NCBI GenBank assembly: GCA_029225065.1
Contig: JAQXVT010000037.1
Span: 82,592 to 146,591, forward strand
Reading direction: 5' to 3'
From: Lachnospiraceae bacterium
Lineage (GTDB): Bacteria > Bacillota > Clostridia > Lachnospirales > Lachnospiraceae
Length of the DNA stretch: 64,000 nt
Positions within the stretch are counted from its first letter, which is position 1, and each line of letters starts with the position of its first letter. The notes under the pieces are model-generated. The model ran no database searches. It saw nothing but the letters and a program-made list of their open reading frames with translations, and was not told the origin of the DNA. Positions 42,353-51,278 of the stretch are shown here, piece by piece. The position numbers and the translations under genes were made by a program.

Positions 42353-43416
42353 GTTTTGAACAAATGCTGGAAGAATCATTCAAAACAATTCATAATGGAG
42401 AGGTAGTCGAAGGCACTGTTATTGATGTCAAAGAAGATGAAATCATCTTGAACATTGGATATAAGGCTGACGGTATCATTACCAGAAGCGAATATACGAA
42501 TGATTCTAATGCAGACCTTCGCGAGCTTGTCCACACTGGTGACAAGATGGAAGCAAAGGTTTTAAAGGTAAATGACGGAGATGGTCAGGTGCTTCTTACC
42601 TACAAGCGTCTTGCTGCTGAGAAGGGCAATAAGAGACTGGAAGAAGCATTCAACACACAGGAAGTTCTGAAAGCACCGGTTGTACAGGTTCTGACAGGCG
42701 GCCTGAGCGTTGTTGTTGACGAGGCAAGAGTATTCATCCCGGCAAGCCTTGTTTCTGATACTTACGAGAAGAATCTTGAGAAGTATGCAGGACAGGAGAT
42801 CGAATTCGTAATCACAGAGTTCAATCCGCGCAGAAGAAGAATCATCGGCGACCGCAAGCAGCTTCTTGTAGCAAAGAAGGCTGAGATGCAGAAAGAGCTC
42901 TTTGAGAGAATTCACGTTGGTGATGTAGTAGAAGGCGTTGTAAAGAACGTTACCGATTTCGGTGCATTCATCGACCTTGGCGGAGCAGACGGACTGCTTC
43001 ACATCTCTGAGATGTCCTGGGGCCATGTTGAGAACCCGAAGAAGGTGTTTAAGGTAGGCGAGAAGCTGAATGTCCTGATCAAGGATATCAACGGCGACAA
43101 GATCGCGCTGAGCCTGAAGTTTGAGGATCAGAATCCGTGGCTTACCGCAGCAGACAAGTATGCAGCAGGCAGTGTAGTAGAAGGCCGTGTAGCAAGAATG
43201 ACCGATTTCGGTGCATTTGTTGAGCTTGAGCCGGGCGTAGATGCTCTGCTTCATGTATCCCAGATCTCCCGTGAGCACGTTGAGAAGCCGTCCGACATCC
43301 TGAAGGTTGGCCAGGTAATCACTGCTAAGGTAGTAGATTTCAACGGCGAGGACAAGAAGATCAGCCTGAGCATGAAGGCTCTTGAGAACCAGGCTCCGGC
43401 AGAGGACGAGGAGTAA
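42340..43416 (+). CDS. rpsA: 30S ribosomal protein S1 homologue
   Basis: RNA-binding protein with four S1 domains (about 17-90, 105-170, 188-258 and 273-345), 358 residues, shorter than the six-domain E. coli protein but usual for Firmicutes. The third and fourth domains carry the clear VTDFGAFIDLGGADGLLHIS and MTDFGAFVELEPGVDALLHV pattern. TTGAGGAGG lies upstream, inside the ispH coding region. An extended perfect terminator follows. Confidence 0.95.
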   Translation: MSDLSFEQMLEESFKTIHNGEVVEGTVIDVKEDEIILNIGYKADGIITRSEYTNDSNADLRELVHTGDKMEAKVLKVNDGDGQVLLTYKRLAAEKGNKRLEEAFNTQEVLKAPVVQVLTGGLSVVVDEARVFIPASLVSDTYEKNLEKYAGQEIEFVITEFNPRRRRIIGDRKQLLVAKKAEMQKELFERIHVGDVVEGVVKNVTDFGAFIDLGGADGLLHISEMSWGHVENPKKVFKVGEKLNVLIKDINGDKIALSLKFEDQNPWLTAADKYAAGSVVEGRVARMTDFGAFVELEPGVDALLHVSQISREHVEKPSDILKVGQVITAKVVDFNGEDKKISLSMKALENQAPAEDEE

Positions 43417-43463
43417 TTCTTCCTCCGGGATCAGATCCGAGAAATAAATAGTCAGAACATACA

Positions 43464-43497
43464 GAAAGGCTTCCGGAAATTTCCGGAAGCCTTTTTC
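43464..43497 (+). terminator. Terminator of cmk-ispH-rpsA
   Basis: AAAGGCTTCCGGAAA and TTTCCGGAAGCCTTT form a perfect 15-bp inverted repeat, then TTTT. Confidence 0.9.
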
Positions 43498-43595
43498 TGA
43501 CGATGCAAACTGACTGCTGGATCAAAGCAAATTCACATATGCTCTACAATATTTCATAAAAATACCATGAGTAAGCGTCTTTCATTTATGATGCG

Positions 43596-43629
43596 AACAG
43601 GTCCTCTGCAGCTTTACAAAGGACCTGTT
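43596..43629. terminator. Hairpin between convergent rpsA and rnfB
   Basis: AACAGGTCC (43596-43604) and GGACCTGTT (43621-43629), a perfect 9-bp stem. T-runs are weak on both strands, so it may serve the rnf operon or be a back-up for rpsA. Confidence 0.45.
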
Positions 43630-43643
43630 TGTGTTTAAAGGAA

Positions 43644-44441
43644 TCAGCTCACATCTTTCTTCCGGATAACGCCCGCCGGGCATTTCTCCGCACATTTTCC
43701 GCATTTTGTACACTTCTCATAATCGATATGAGCCACGTTGTTTTCAACGGTGATAGCGCCGGATTCGCACTGTTTCTCACACAGCTTGCAGGCAAGACAG
43801 CCGGCCTTGCAGACCTTCTTGACTGCGGCACCGCGGTCATGGCTGGAGCAGCGGACTGCGTAAACCGCAGATTCCGGAACAAGCTCAATCAGATGCCGCG
43901 GACAGGCTGCCACACATTTTCCGCAGGCCTTGCATTTGGAACGGTCCACACTTGCAACGCCATGATTGACGCTGATTGCACCGAACGGGCAGGCAGAAGC
44001 GCAGGTACCAAAGCCGATACAGCCATAATCACAGGTCCACGGGGAGAGTCCGCTGCTGACAGCGGAAGCGCAATCATGAATGCCGACGTAATGGCATCTG
44101 GCCGCTGCATTTTCACAGTCACCGGAGCATTTGACGTAAGCGGCGACTTTCTCTGTCTTTTCCATCTGAAGACCGAGCATCCGGCTGATCTTTTCTGCGA
44201 CGGGATCTCCGCCGACCGGACAGGCGTTTATCGGTGCCTCCTGATTGGCGATAGCCGATGCAAGTGCATCGCATCCGGCATAACCGCAGCCGCCGCAGTT
44301 GTTGCCGGGCAGGCATTCGCGAATCGCAATCTGTTTTTCATCTACTTCTACTTTGAATTTTTTATCGACTGTGACCAGCAGGATGCCGATCAGCATGCCG
44401 ATGACAGCCACAGCAAGCGTGGCAATAATGATCGATGACAT
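43644..44441 (-). CDS. rnfB: Rnf complex subunit B (iron-sulfur)
   Basis: Electron-entry subunit for reduced ferredoxin in the Rnf membrane complex, which couples ferredoxin:NAD+ oxidoreduction to Na+ or H+ export. 265 residues: one N-terminal membrane helix (4-24), the Fe-S binding segment with Cys 43, 49, 52 and 57 (CLPGNNCGGCGYAGC), then several [4Fe-4S] motifs of the CxxCxxxCP type, including CKACGKCVAACP and CTKCGKCAEKCP. Last gene of the operon; 71 bases after rnfA. Confidence 0.96.
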   Translation of the reverse strand: MSSIIIATLAVAVIGMLIGILLVTVDKKFKVEVDEKQIAIRECLPGNNCGGCGYAGCDALASAIANQEAPINACPVGGDPVAEKISRMLGLQMEKTEKVAAYVKCSGDCENAAARCHYVGIHDCASAVSSGLSPWTCDYGCIGFGTCASACPFGAISVNHGVASVDRSKCKACGKCVAACPRHLIELVPESAVYAVRCSSHDRGAAVKKVCKAGCLACKLCEKQCESGAITVENNVAHIDYEKCTKCGKCAEKCPAGVIRKKDVS

Positions 44442-44512
44442 AAGTACCTCCTATCCTGGATTTTGCGTGGAATAACGAAATGCATTTCCGCGCTTCCGCG
44501 CAAACCATTCGC

Positions 44513-45094
44513 TTACAGTGATAGTCCGGCAAAGCCCATGAATGCGATTGACATCAGAGCTGCGGACAGAAGTACAACGGGTGCGCCGCGGAACGGAAGC
44601 GGAACGCTTGCTTCATCGATGCGTTCGCGGATACCGGCGAGCAGGACGATTGAGATTGTGTAGCCGATTGCCGTACCGAAGCCTGCGGTCACGCTCTGGA
44701 TGAAATTGTAACCGTCCTGTACATTGGTCAGTGCGACACCGAGTACGGCACAGTTGGTGGTGATCAGAGGCAGGTAGATGCCGAGTGCGTTGTAGATCGC
44801 CGGGGAAGTCTTTTTCAGGAACATCTCAACGATCTGTACAAGCGCCGCGATGACAAGAATGAAGACGATGGTTTCCAGGTACTCCAGATGCAGCGGAACC
44901 AGCAGGAAATCATACAGCAGGCTGGCTACGCCGGAGGAGAGTGTAATAACGAAGATAACGGCTACTCCAAGGCTTAAAGAAGTCTTGATTTGTTTGGAAA
45001 CGCCGAGAAACGAGCAGATTCCAAGGAACTGGCTCAGCACGACGTTGTTGACGAGAGCCGTGGTAATGATGATCAGGATTAATGATGTATTCAT
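44513..45094 (-). CDS. rnfA: Rnf complex subunit A
   Basis: Integral membrane subunit, 193 residues with six helices; homologous to RnfE and to NqrE. Family segments: NNVVLSQFLGICSFLGVSKQ near the N-terminus and TNCAVLGVAL in the middle, which carry the Cys residues that hold an intramembrane Fe-S cluster with RnfE. Starts 5 bases after rnfE. Confidence 0.95.
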   Translation of the reverse strand: MNTSLILIIITTALVNNVVLSQFLGICSFLGVSKQIKTSLSLGVAVIFVITLSSGVASLLYDFLLVPLHLEYLETIVFILVIAALVQIVEMFLKKTSPAIYNALGIYLPLITTNCAVLGVALTNVQDGYNFIQSVTAGFGTAIGYTISIVLLAGIRERIDEASVPLPFRGAPVVLLSAALMSIAFMGFAGLSL

Positions 45095-45099
45095 ATGGC

Positions 45100-45777
45100 T
45101 CAGCCCTCCTTATTTTCATTCTGACAGCCGGATTTGCTGCAGTGGTTGCAGCAGCCGTCACAGCCCTTGACAAGGTCTGCGGAATTGTTTTTGATATGTA
45201 AGGCGTTCATGACCGCAATAATCAGTGCGATGACGAGAAATGCACCGGGAGCCTTTACAAAGATTGCAATCGGGGATACCGAATCCGGAAGTACGGCAAA
45301 TCCGAAGAGCTTGCCGGAGCCGAGCAGTTCACGGATCATACCGATCAGAGTCAGTGCGATTGTAAAGCCAAGTCCCATTCCAAGTCCGTCAAAGAGTGCG
45401 AGTCCCGGGCCGACCTTGTTCGCGTAGGCTTCCGCACGGCCGAGGATGATGCAGTTTACAACGATCAGTGGAATGTAGATACCAAGCGAAGCGTAAAGTC
45501 CCGGAGCGTATGCCTGAAGCAGCAGGTCAACAACCGTAACAAGAGATGCTACGATGACGATGTAGGCCGGAAGGCGTACCTGATCCGGAATAATTTTCCG
45601 CATCAGGGAGATAATCAGGTTGGAAAAGATCAGAACCGCAAGGGTGGAAAGCCCCATGCCGATTCCGTTGATGGCGGAGGTGGTGACAGCCAGAGTCGGA
45701 CACATGCCGAGCATCAGGACAAGGCTGGGATTTTCTTTCACCACGCCGTTGTAAATTCGTTCTGTGTATTTGTTCAT
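45100..45777 (-). CDS. rnfE: Rnf complex subunit E
   Basis: Integral membrane subunit paired with RnfA, 225 residues with six helices. Family segments: NPSLVLMLGMCPTLAVTTSA and VNCIILGRAEA. The C-terminus has an extra Cys-rich cytoplasmic tail (CDGCCNHCSKSGC), which is beyond the usual NqrD/RnfE end. Confidence 0.95.
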   Translation of the reverse strand: MNKYTERIYNGVVKENPSLVLMLGMCPTLAVTTSAINGIGMGLSTLAVLIFSNLIISLMRKIIPDQVRLPAYIVIVASLVTVVDLLLQAYAPGLYASLGIYIPLIVVNCIILGRAEAYANKVGPGLALFDGLGMGLGFTIALTLIGMIRELLGSGKLFGFAVLPDSVSPIAIFVKAPGAFLVIALIIAVMNALHIKNNSADLVKGCDGCCNHCSKSGCQNENKEG

Positions 45778-45792
45778 AGTCAGTCTCCCTCC

Positions 45793-47331
45793 TTACTGGA
45801 TCGACGATGCATAGAAAGCAAGCGCGGTGTTGACTGCATTTACAACAGCACCGGACGAGGTCGATGCACCGGAAACGGAATCGATCTCATTGTCTGCGGT
45901 GGAACCGCCGGCTTTGTTTAGGGTAAATGCATCGGTATTGACTCCTGCGAACTGACTGCGGAAAGCATCCTCGCCGCAGAGCATACCCATACCTGCCGTC
46001 TCGTGCAGCTCAGTGAAGGAGATGCCAAGTACGGTGCCTTCTGTGTCAAGTCCGACAGAGAGTGTGATTGTTCCGTCGTATCCGTCGCCGCTGGAAACAC
46101 TGATGACGTATCCGACGGTGGTGTCTGCGGCATCTTTTCCGACCATGACGCTGTTGATATAGGTCTTGCCGAATTTCTCGTCGTAAATGTCGCCGCCGAG
46201 GGCTTCTACCTTTGCATTGATTGCGTCGTCGGTTACAAAGGTCTCTGCATCCGGACAGACTTCTTTGTAGGAGGCTGCGTTTGCAGCGAGCTTCTGCTCG
46301 TCGATTTTATCCTTCGTCAGGAAATAAACACTGCTGAGTGCAAGTCCGGCACACAGGGTGATGATTGTCAGATTGATGGCAGCCTTTGGAAACTGCGGTT
46401 TGCCGGAGGTGCTGCGGTAGCCGAGCGGTTTCGGCACGGAAATCTTATCGATAAACGGAACAACCATGTTTGCGATGATGATCGCATAGCTGACCGAATC
46501 GGCAGAGCTTCCGTAGACACGGAAGAGACCGGCGAGAATACCGGTAAGAGCACCGTAGAGCAGCTGGCCGCGGGAAGTGACCGGGCTGGTGACCGGATCG
46601 GTTGCCATAAAGAAAGCGCCCATCAGCACACCACCGCCGCAGATGTGGATCAGCAGATAATTCGGATCAAAGCCCTGTCCGCCAAAGAGTCCCATAAATA
46701 CAGCAAAAGCAGCTACAAATGCAGCCGGAATCTCGAATGTGATACCGCCGGTGATCAAAAGGAAGATACCGCCGATCAGAAGGGCAATGGCGCTTCCGCC
46801 GATGACACCTGTCGTGTAGCCAAATGCAGTCTGGGAAAGGCTTACGGCTTCGCCGGCACGCAGTGCGGCAAGCGGAGTCGCGGAACTCATGCCGTCCACG
46901 GAAAAGTTTGTCATGGCGCTTCCGAAGGAGATCAGCAAAAAGCAGCGTCCGGTCAGGGCCGGGTTCATGAAGTTTTTGCCGAGTCCGCCGAAAAAGCATT
47001 TTACAAACAGAATTGCAAAGACGGAACCAAGACACGGAAGGTAGAGCGGTACGGTCGGGGAGAGCGAGAGTCCCAGAAGCAGACCGGTGACAACGGCACT
47101 GCCGTCCTTGATGGTCATTGGTTTTTTCGCGGCCCTGTCGTAGAGGAACTCCGTAGCGACCGCGGAAGCGACGCTGATCAGCAGGATCAGAAACGCGTGG
47201 ATGCCGTAGCGGTAAATGCCGAACACGGTAGCCGGAAGCAAAGCCAGCGCCACATCGGTCATCACAGCGCCGGTGGTCAGGCGATGACGGATGTGAGGAC
47301 TGGAAGACATATTCAGTAGTTTTTCATTCAT
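45793..47331 (-). CDS. rnfDG: Fused RnfD-RnfG subunit of the Rnf complex
   Basis: One 512-residue polypeptide joins two subunits that are normally separate. Residues 1 to about 310 are RnfD: membrane helices, KNFMNPALTGRCFLL and the FMN attachment site DGMSSATPLA (Thr 152). After GYRSTSGKPQFP, residues 318-512 are RnfG: a membrane helix (about 321-338), then the periplasmic-side FMN domain with THE-like ELHETAGMG and the ApbE target DSVSGAS (484-490). ATG 47331 has GAGGGA upstream; GTG 47346 overlapping the rnfC stop is an alternative. No stop or frameshift separates the halves. Confidence 0.92.
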   Translation of the reverse strand: MNEKLLNMSSSPHIRHRLTTGAVMTDVALALLPATVFGIYRYGIHAFLILLISVASAVATEFLYDRAAKKPMTIKDGSAVVTGLLLGLSLSPTVPLYLPCLGSVFAILFVKCFFGGLGKNFMNPALTGRCFLLISFGSAMTNFSVDGMSSATPLAALRAGEAVSLSQTAFGYTTGVIGGSAIALLIGGIFLLITGGITFEIPAAFVAAFAVFMGLFGGQGFDPNYLLIHICGGGVLMGAFFMATDPVTSPVTSRGQLLYGALTGILAGLFRVYGSSADSVSYAIIIANMVVPFIDKISVPKPLGYRSTSGKPQFPKAAINLTIITLCAGLALSSVYFLTKDKIDEQKLAANAASYKEVCPDAETFVTDDAINAKVEALGGDIYDEKFGKTYINSVMVGKDAADTTVGYVISVSSGDGYDGTITLSVGLDTEGTVLGISFTELHETAGMGMLCGEDAFRSQFAGVNTDAFTLNKAGGSTADNEIDSVSGASTSSGAVVNAVNTALAFYASSIQ

Positions 47332-47342
47332 TTTCCGTTCCC

Positions 47343-48677
47343 TCACTTTCTTTTAGCGGCCATGATTGCACCCTTTGTCTGTTTGAAGAGCTGCATCAGC
47401 GGGCGCTTGGCCGGACAGATGTAGGTACAGGAACCGCAGGCGATGCAGTCCAGTCCGTACAGCTTTTTCTCATAGCGCTCATAATCCTTTCGTTCGGCAG
47501 CCTCTGCCATCATCTGCGGCACAAGGCCGATCGGACAGACGTGACCGCAGCGGCCGCAGCGCAGACAGGCGGTCATCTGCTCTTCAGCGAGTTCGACTTC
47601 ATCCTGTGCGAGAACGGTCAGTGCATTGTTGTTTTTGGCGATCGGGACATCGAGTGTTGACATGGCGATTCCCATCATCGGACCGCCGCAGAGAATCTTT
47701 TTTGCGATGCATTCCGGCTTGATGCCTCCGGCTGCCTCGAGCAGTTCGCGGCAGGAGGTACCGATCCGTACCTCCATCGTGTGCGGCTTTACAACCGCAT
47801 CACCGGAAACCGTAAAGAGACGTGACATCAGCGGTTCTGATTTACAGACTGCGCGGTAGATGGCGTTTAATGAGCTGACGTTGCAGACAACACAGCCCAG
47901 ATCTGCCGGGAGCTGTCCGAAGCGCAGCTGTCTTCCGGTGACAACACCGATCAGGTTTCGCTCGCCGCCCTCCGGATACTTTGCTTTTACTTCAAGTACG
48001 GAAATATTGGAATCGGAAGCGCAGGCTTTTGTCATGGCTGCGATTGCCTCCGGTTTGTTGTCTTCGATAGCGATTACACCATTTGCATTCGGGAAGAGCC
48101 GGAGCACGAGACGCATGCCTTCGACGATTCCGTCGCTTCTGGAGCGCATCAGCTGATCGTCGCAGGTGATGTAAGGTTCGCATTCCGAACCGTTTGCGAT
48201 GACGTAATCAATCTGCTCCGGATTGCGCGGAGCAAGCTTTACGTGAGTCGGGAATCCGGCTCCGCCAAGACCGACGATACCGGCTGCCTTGATTGCATCC
48301 AGAATCTGCGGCCCACTCATCGAGGTGTCATCACGTTCCGTTCCGACCCCGGGGGCAAGTGTAAACAATCCGTCGTTTTCAACAACGATGCAGGTGGCTC
48401 TTCCGCCGTTTACCGTGTGGCGTTCCTCGATGGCTTTTACCTTACCGGAGCAGGAACAGATGATGTTTGCGGATACGAAGCCGTCGGCTTCCGCAATCAG
48501 CTGACCGGCAAGAACGGGATCTCCTTTTTTTACAACTGGTTTTGCTGGTTTTCCGATGTGCTGATTGACCGGAAAGACAAGTTCTCCTTTGGGGAGAAAT
48601 TCTTCGATCGGACAATCTTTGGAGAGGTCTTTGTGTCCGTCTGGATGGACACCTCCCCGAAATGTTTTGTGACTCAT
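47343..48677 (-). CDS. rnfC: Rnf complex subunit C (NADH-binding, iron-sulfur)
   Basis: Peripheral cytoplasmic subunit that passes electrons to NAD+. 444 residues. GIVGLGGAGFPTHVK (134-147) is the NADH/FMN-binding glycine loop; two [4Fe-4S] motifs follow, Cys 371/374/377/381 (CLRCGRCGHVCP) and Cys 411/414/417/421 (CIACGSCTYICP). N-terminal GGVHPDGHK is the usual RnfC opening. First gene of the operon; AGGAGGT precedes the ATG. Confidence 0.96.
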   Translation of the reverse strand: MSHKTFRGGVHPDGHKDLSKDCPIEEFLPKGELVFPVNQHIGKPAKPVVKKGDPVLAGQLIAEADGFVSANIICSCSGKVKAIEERHTVNGGRATCIVVENDGLFTLAPGVGTERDDTSMSGPQILDAIKAAGIVGLGGAGFPTHVKLAPRNPEQIDYVIANGSECEPYITCDDQLMRSRSDGIVEGMRLVLRLFPNANGVIAIEDNKPEAIAAMTKACASDSNISVLEVKAKYPEGGERNLIGVVTGRQLRFGQLPADLGCVVCNVSSLNAIYRAVCKSEPLMSRLFTVSGDAVVKPHTMEVRIGTSCRELLEAAGGIKPECIAKKILCGGPMMGIAMSTLDVPIAKNNNALTVLAQDEVELAEEQMTACLRCGRCGHVCPIGLVPQMMAEAAERKDYERYEKKLYGLDCIACGSCTYICPAKRPLMQLFKQTKGAIMAAKRK

Positions 48678-48697
48678 ACGATACCTCCTGTTTGATT

Positions 48698-48726
48698 GTT
48701 ATATCTCTAAAAACACACAAAATGAA
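48698..48726 (-). promoter_or_regulatory. Candidate promoter of the rnf operon
   Basis: On the minus strand TTCATT (48726-48721), 17 bp, TATAAC (48703-48698), about 10 bases before the ribosome binding site region. The -35 is imperfect. Confidence 0.5.
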
Positions 48727-48885
48727 ATAAATAATCGATTAAGAAAATCATATCAGATATGAATCTGAAAATCCAGCTTTTTTCACAAAGAAATACGTTA
48801 AAAAATTAGCTCCTTTGTTAAAAAATACACATAAAAAGAGAAAGGAGAGAAATGACGATATCGGAAATACAATAAAAAAGAGATA

Positions 48886-50112
48886 TTATGAAAAAAATCT
48901 CCGAAAACAGCACTGGATAAGCAAAGCAAGAAGATTCGGATGCTGAGAAAATTCCTCATTGTATGCGAAAAAGTGAGCTTTTGCATCAAAGGAAGCACGA
49001 AAATCAGGCGAGAGAAAGGGCTGCGGCTGCCAGTAAAAAGTGCCGGATTTCCGCGTATAGCAGGTCGCTGCTTTTGCAGGAACGCGGTATTCCTTATCAA
49101 TATAGGAAGCAACGCTTTTGTGGATGGCCTGATCCTCGAGCGGAAGATAGCAGTAATTTTTGTAATCCGGGAAAAAATACTTCAGTTCGCAGGAGATACC
49201 GGGAAAACGCAGTCTGGCTGTAGAATTTTTAACAATAATGTCGCATACAGGAGCGCCGGAAACCGGAAATTCATCACAGGACAGCGAAAAAGAAAGCGGA
49301 GCAGGAAGAGGAAGACGAAGCTGAATCTCTGCTTCCAGATGGGGTGCGGCCTCTGTTTCATCAATGCAGAGCGAACAGGAGCGCACGCAGTCAAAATCTC
49401 CGTCTGCAAGTATGCGGTAGGCTGCAAGCGGAAGGAGCCTAGTCATGCCCACCAGATCGTCATGGTTGTGGAGCAGCATCAGCCGCAGCAGCTCCGGGTC
49501 CTGCGTTTTGTCAAAGGAGTGGAACATGGCGACCATATGCTTTCCAGTCAGAGTATCGGTGCGCTGCCATCCGGCCAGCTTTTCGAGTGCGGACTGTTTC
49601 AGGCTTTCCTGTCCTGGCAGATGCCGCAGGACGGAGAGGGTGCGGTAGAGGTCTAGGGAGTTTTTTTCTGCTGCTGCAAAGGGATGTGTGGAAAACGGAA
49701 CATCCGCTGCATCAGAAGTTTGGCAGGCGGATTTCTCAGAGGATTGCTGCCCGGAAGATTTGCCGGAGACACCATGCAGAGAAATCCCAGTCAGTTCATA
49801 GGCGTTTGCTTTTGCATTTAAAAATGGCACATCAAAGGTAGAACCATTAAAATGAATGAGTGTGTCATATGGCAGGGTATCTGTAAAAAAGGTCTCAAGC
49901 AGCTGTTTTTCCTCGGAGGAGTGCTCGGCGAGATACTGGGTGAGCTGCCAGGTGCCGTTTTCAAGATGAATCGTCCCGATCAGAAAAACGCAGGCGGATT
50001 TGTGAGAGAGGCCTGTTGTCTCGATATCAAAAAAGAGTGCGTTTTCCGGCGTGTAGCCGTAAAATTCATGAAAGTCCGGGAAGTCCGGAATGGGAGAGGT
50101 TGTTTTTATCAT
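48886..50112 (-). CDS. YprB-like RNase H-fold exonuclease
   Basis: Predicted 3'-5' exonuclease of the DEDD superfamily, 408 residues. FFDIETTGL at 27-35 gives the first acidic motif; HFNGSTFDVPFL the second; LLHNHDDLVGM (about 215-225) the third. The C-terminal 150 residues are of unknown structure. B. subtilis YprB is the family name; substrate not known. Same strand and just upstream of rnfC, but with separate regulation likely because 200 AT-rich bases lie between. Confidence 0.85.
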   Translation of the reverse strand: MIKTTSPIPDFPDFHEFYGYTPENALFFDIETTGLSHKSACVFLIGTIHLENGTWQLTQYLAEHSSEEKQLLETFFTDTLPYDTLIHFNGSTFDVPFLNAKANAYELTGISLHGVSGKSSGQQSSEKSACQTSDAADVPFSTHPFAAAEKNSLDLYRTLSVLRHLPGQESLKQSALEKLAGWQRTDTLTGKHMVAMFHSFDKTQDPELLRLMLLHNHDDLVGMTRLLPLAAYRILADGDFDCVRSCSLCIDETEAAPHLEAEIQLRLPLPAPLSFSLSCDEFPVSGAPVCDIIVKNSTARLRFPGISCELKYFFPDYKNYCYLPLEDQAIHKSVASYIDKEYRVPAKAATCYTRKSGTFYWQPQPFLSPDFRASFDAKAHFFAYNEEFSQHPNLLALLIQCCFRRFFS

Positions 50113-50349
50113 AAGAAATCCTTTCTGCCTGTTTTTGGTATCATCGCCCGTTTAGTATAATGGAAAAAATAGAAAAAATCCAGCCGTTGCAATCTAAATC
50201 TGAAACCTAAATCATTTATCACACAAGAAAGATGATAAAATTACAAAAAGGGATATTTCCGATTTTACAAACTTAAGGTTTTCTTCCGTTGTGCCCAGGT
50301 AAAAGGCAGTGTAAAATAACAGGCAGAATATGTTTTTGAACGCGGTCGC

Positions 50350-50378
50350 GAAAGCGAATTGCAAAGGTTCGCTTTACT
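50350..50378 (+). repeat. Dispersed intergenic repeat C, compensated stem
   Basis: GCGAATTGCAAAGGTTCGC followed by TTTACTATG. Arms GCGAA/TTCGC replace GCGGAT/ATCCGC, so pairing is kept though bases changed. It ends just before the ABC ATPase ribosome binding site. Confidence 0.5.
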
Positions 50379-50400
50379 ATGTGCCAGGAAAGGAAGGAAC

Positions 50401-51096
50401 ATGCAGATGCTGCTTGAGTGCAGAAATTTAAAAAAGAATTATGGAAAGAAACAGGCGGTCCGGAATATCACGCTTGATCTGGAACGTGGGAAAATTTATG
50501 GTCTGCTTGGACCGAACGGAAGCGGAAAGACAACGTGGATGAAAATGACGGCCGGGCTGGTAAAAGGCTGGGAGGGATCGATTTCCTTTGAGGGGCATCC
50601 GCTTTCCTTTCATGATAAGGCGGAGATTGCCTATATGTCAACAGAGCCGTTCTTCTATTCTTATATGAAGGTATCGGACGTCGGAAAGTATTACCGGGAC
50701 TTTTTTAAGGATTTCAATGAAGATCGCTTTGGGGAACTGCTGGAGCGGATGGACTTAAGCCCGTCGGATAAGGCACGGACGCTTTCCTCCGGTATGGCGG
50801 CGAAACTGAAGCTCGCGGCCACTCTGGCGCGCGATGCAAAGCTGTATCTTCTGGATGAACCGCTCAATGGAATCGATCTGGTTGCAAGAGATCACGTGAT
50901 GCAGACCATCATGGAGACCAGAGGGGAAGAAAATGCGATCGTGATGTCCACCCATCTGGTAGATGAGATTGATCAGGTGATTGACGATGCGATCTTTGTG
51001 CGTGAAGGCCAGATTGAGCTGCAGGGGAATGCAAAGCAGCTTTGCACGGATTATGGCATGTCAATTCCGGATCTGTACCGCAAAATATATGGATAA
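50401..51096 (+). CDS. ABC exporter ATP-binding protein
   Basis: Cytoplasmic ATPase of an ABC-2 type exporter, 231 residues from ATG 50401 (AAGGAAGG upstream). Walker A GPNGSGKTT, Walker B LYLLDEPLNGID and H-loop MSTHLVDE are intact; the signature motif reads LSSGMAAKL where LSGGQ is usual, as in the YtrB/YhcG-type subgroup next to GntR regulators. The permease gene follows 180 bases on. No regulator gene is adjacent. The cargo is unknown. Confidence 0.9.
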   Translation: MQMLLECRNLKKNYGKKQAVRNITLDLERGKIYGLLGPNGSGKTTWMKMTAGLVKGWEGSISFEGHPLSFHDKAEIAYMSTEPFFYSYMKVSDVGKYYRDFFKDFNEDRFGELLERMDLSPSDKARTLSSGMAAKLKLAATLARDAKLYLLDEPLNGIDLVARDHVMQTIMETRGEENAIVMSTHLVDEIDQVIDDAIFVREGQIELQGNAKQLCTDYGMSIPDLYRKIYG

Positions 51097-51140
51097 ATGT
51101 ACAAAAGAAATGCCAAGCCTTAACAGAGTCAGCCAAGTTG

Positions 51141-51166
51141 TGAGGAGAATTGCGAATATCTGCTTG
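51141..51166 (+). repeat. Diverged copy of intergenic repeat C
   Basis: GTGAGGAGAATTGCGAATAT then CTGCTTGA. The preceding GAGTCAGCCAAGTTGTGAGG also resembles repeat A. Confidence 0.4.
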
Positions 51167-51278
51167 AATGGCAGATACTATATAACGGAAAACCGAATAA
51201 TAGAGACGTAAATAAGCTGCGCAGGCGGCGGGTACCGCAGAAAACAGATAGGAATGTGCTGCGGAGAATCGAGGAAAA

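Noticed and set aside
43629-44438. 269-residue plus-strand ORF
   Set aside because: Antisense of rnfB, whose Fe-S motifs are unmistakable.
46003-47319. 438-residue plus-strand ORF
   Set aside because: It is the antisense shadow of the fused rnfDG gene, Cys/His/Lys-rich without family motifs or a ribosome site.
50359-50400. Earlier start of the ABC ATPase gene
   Set aside because: The extension overlaps repeat C and uses TTG; the ATG at 50401 has a proper ribosome site.
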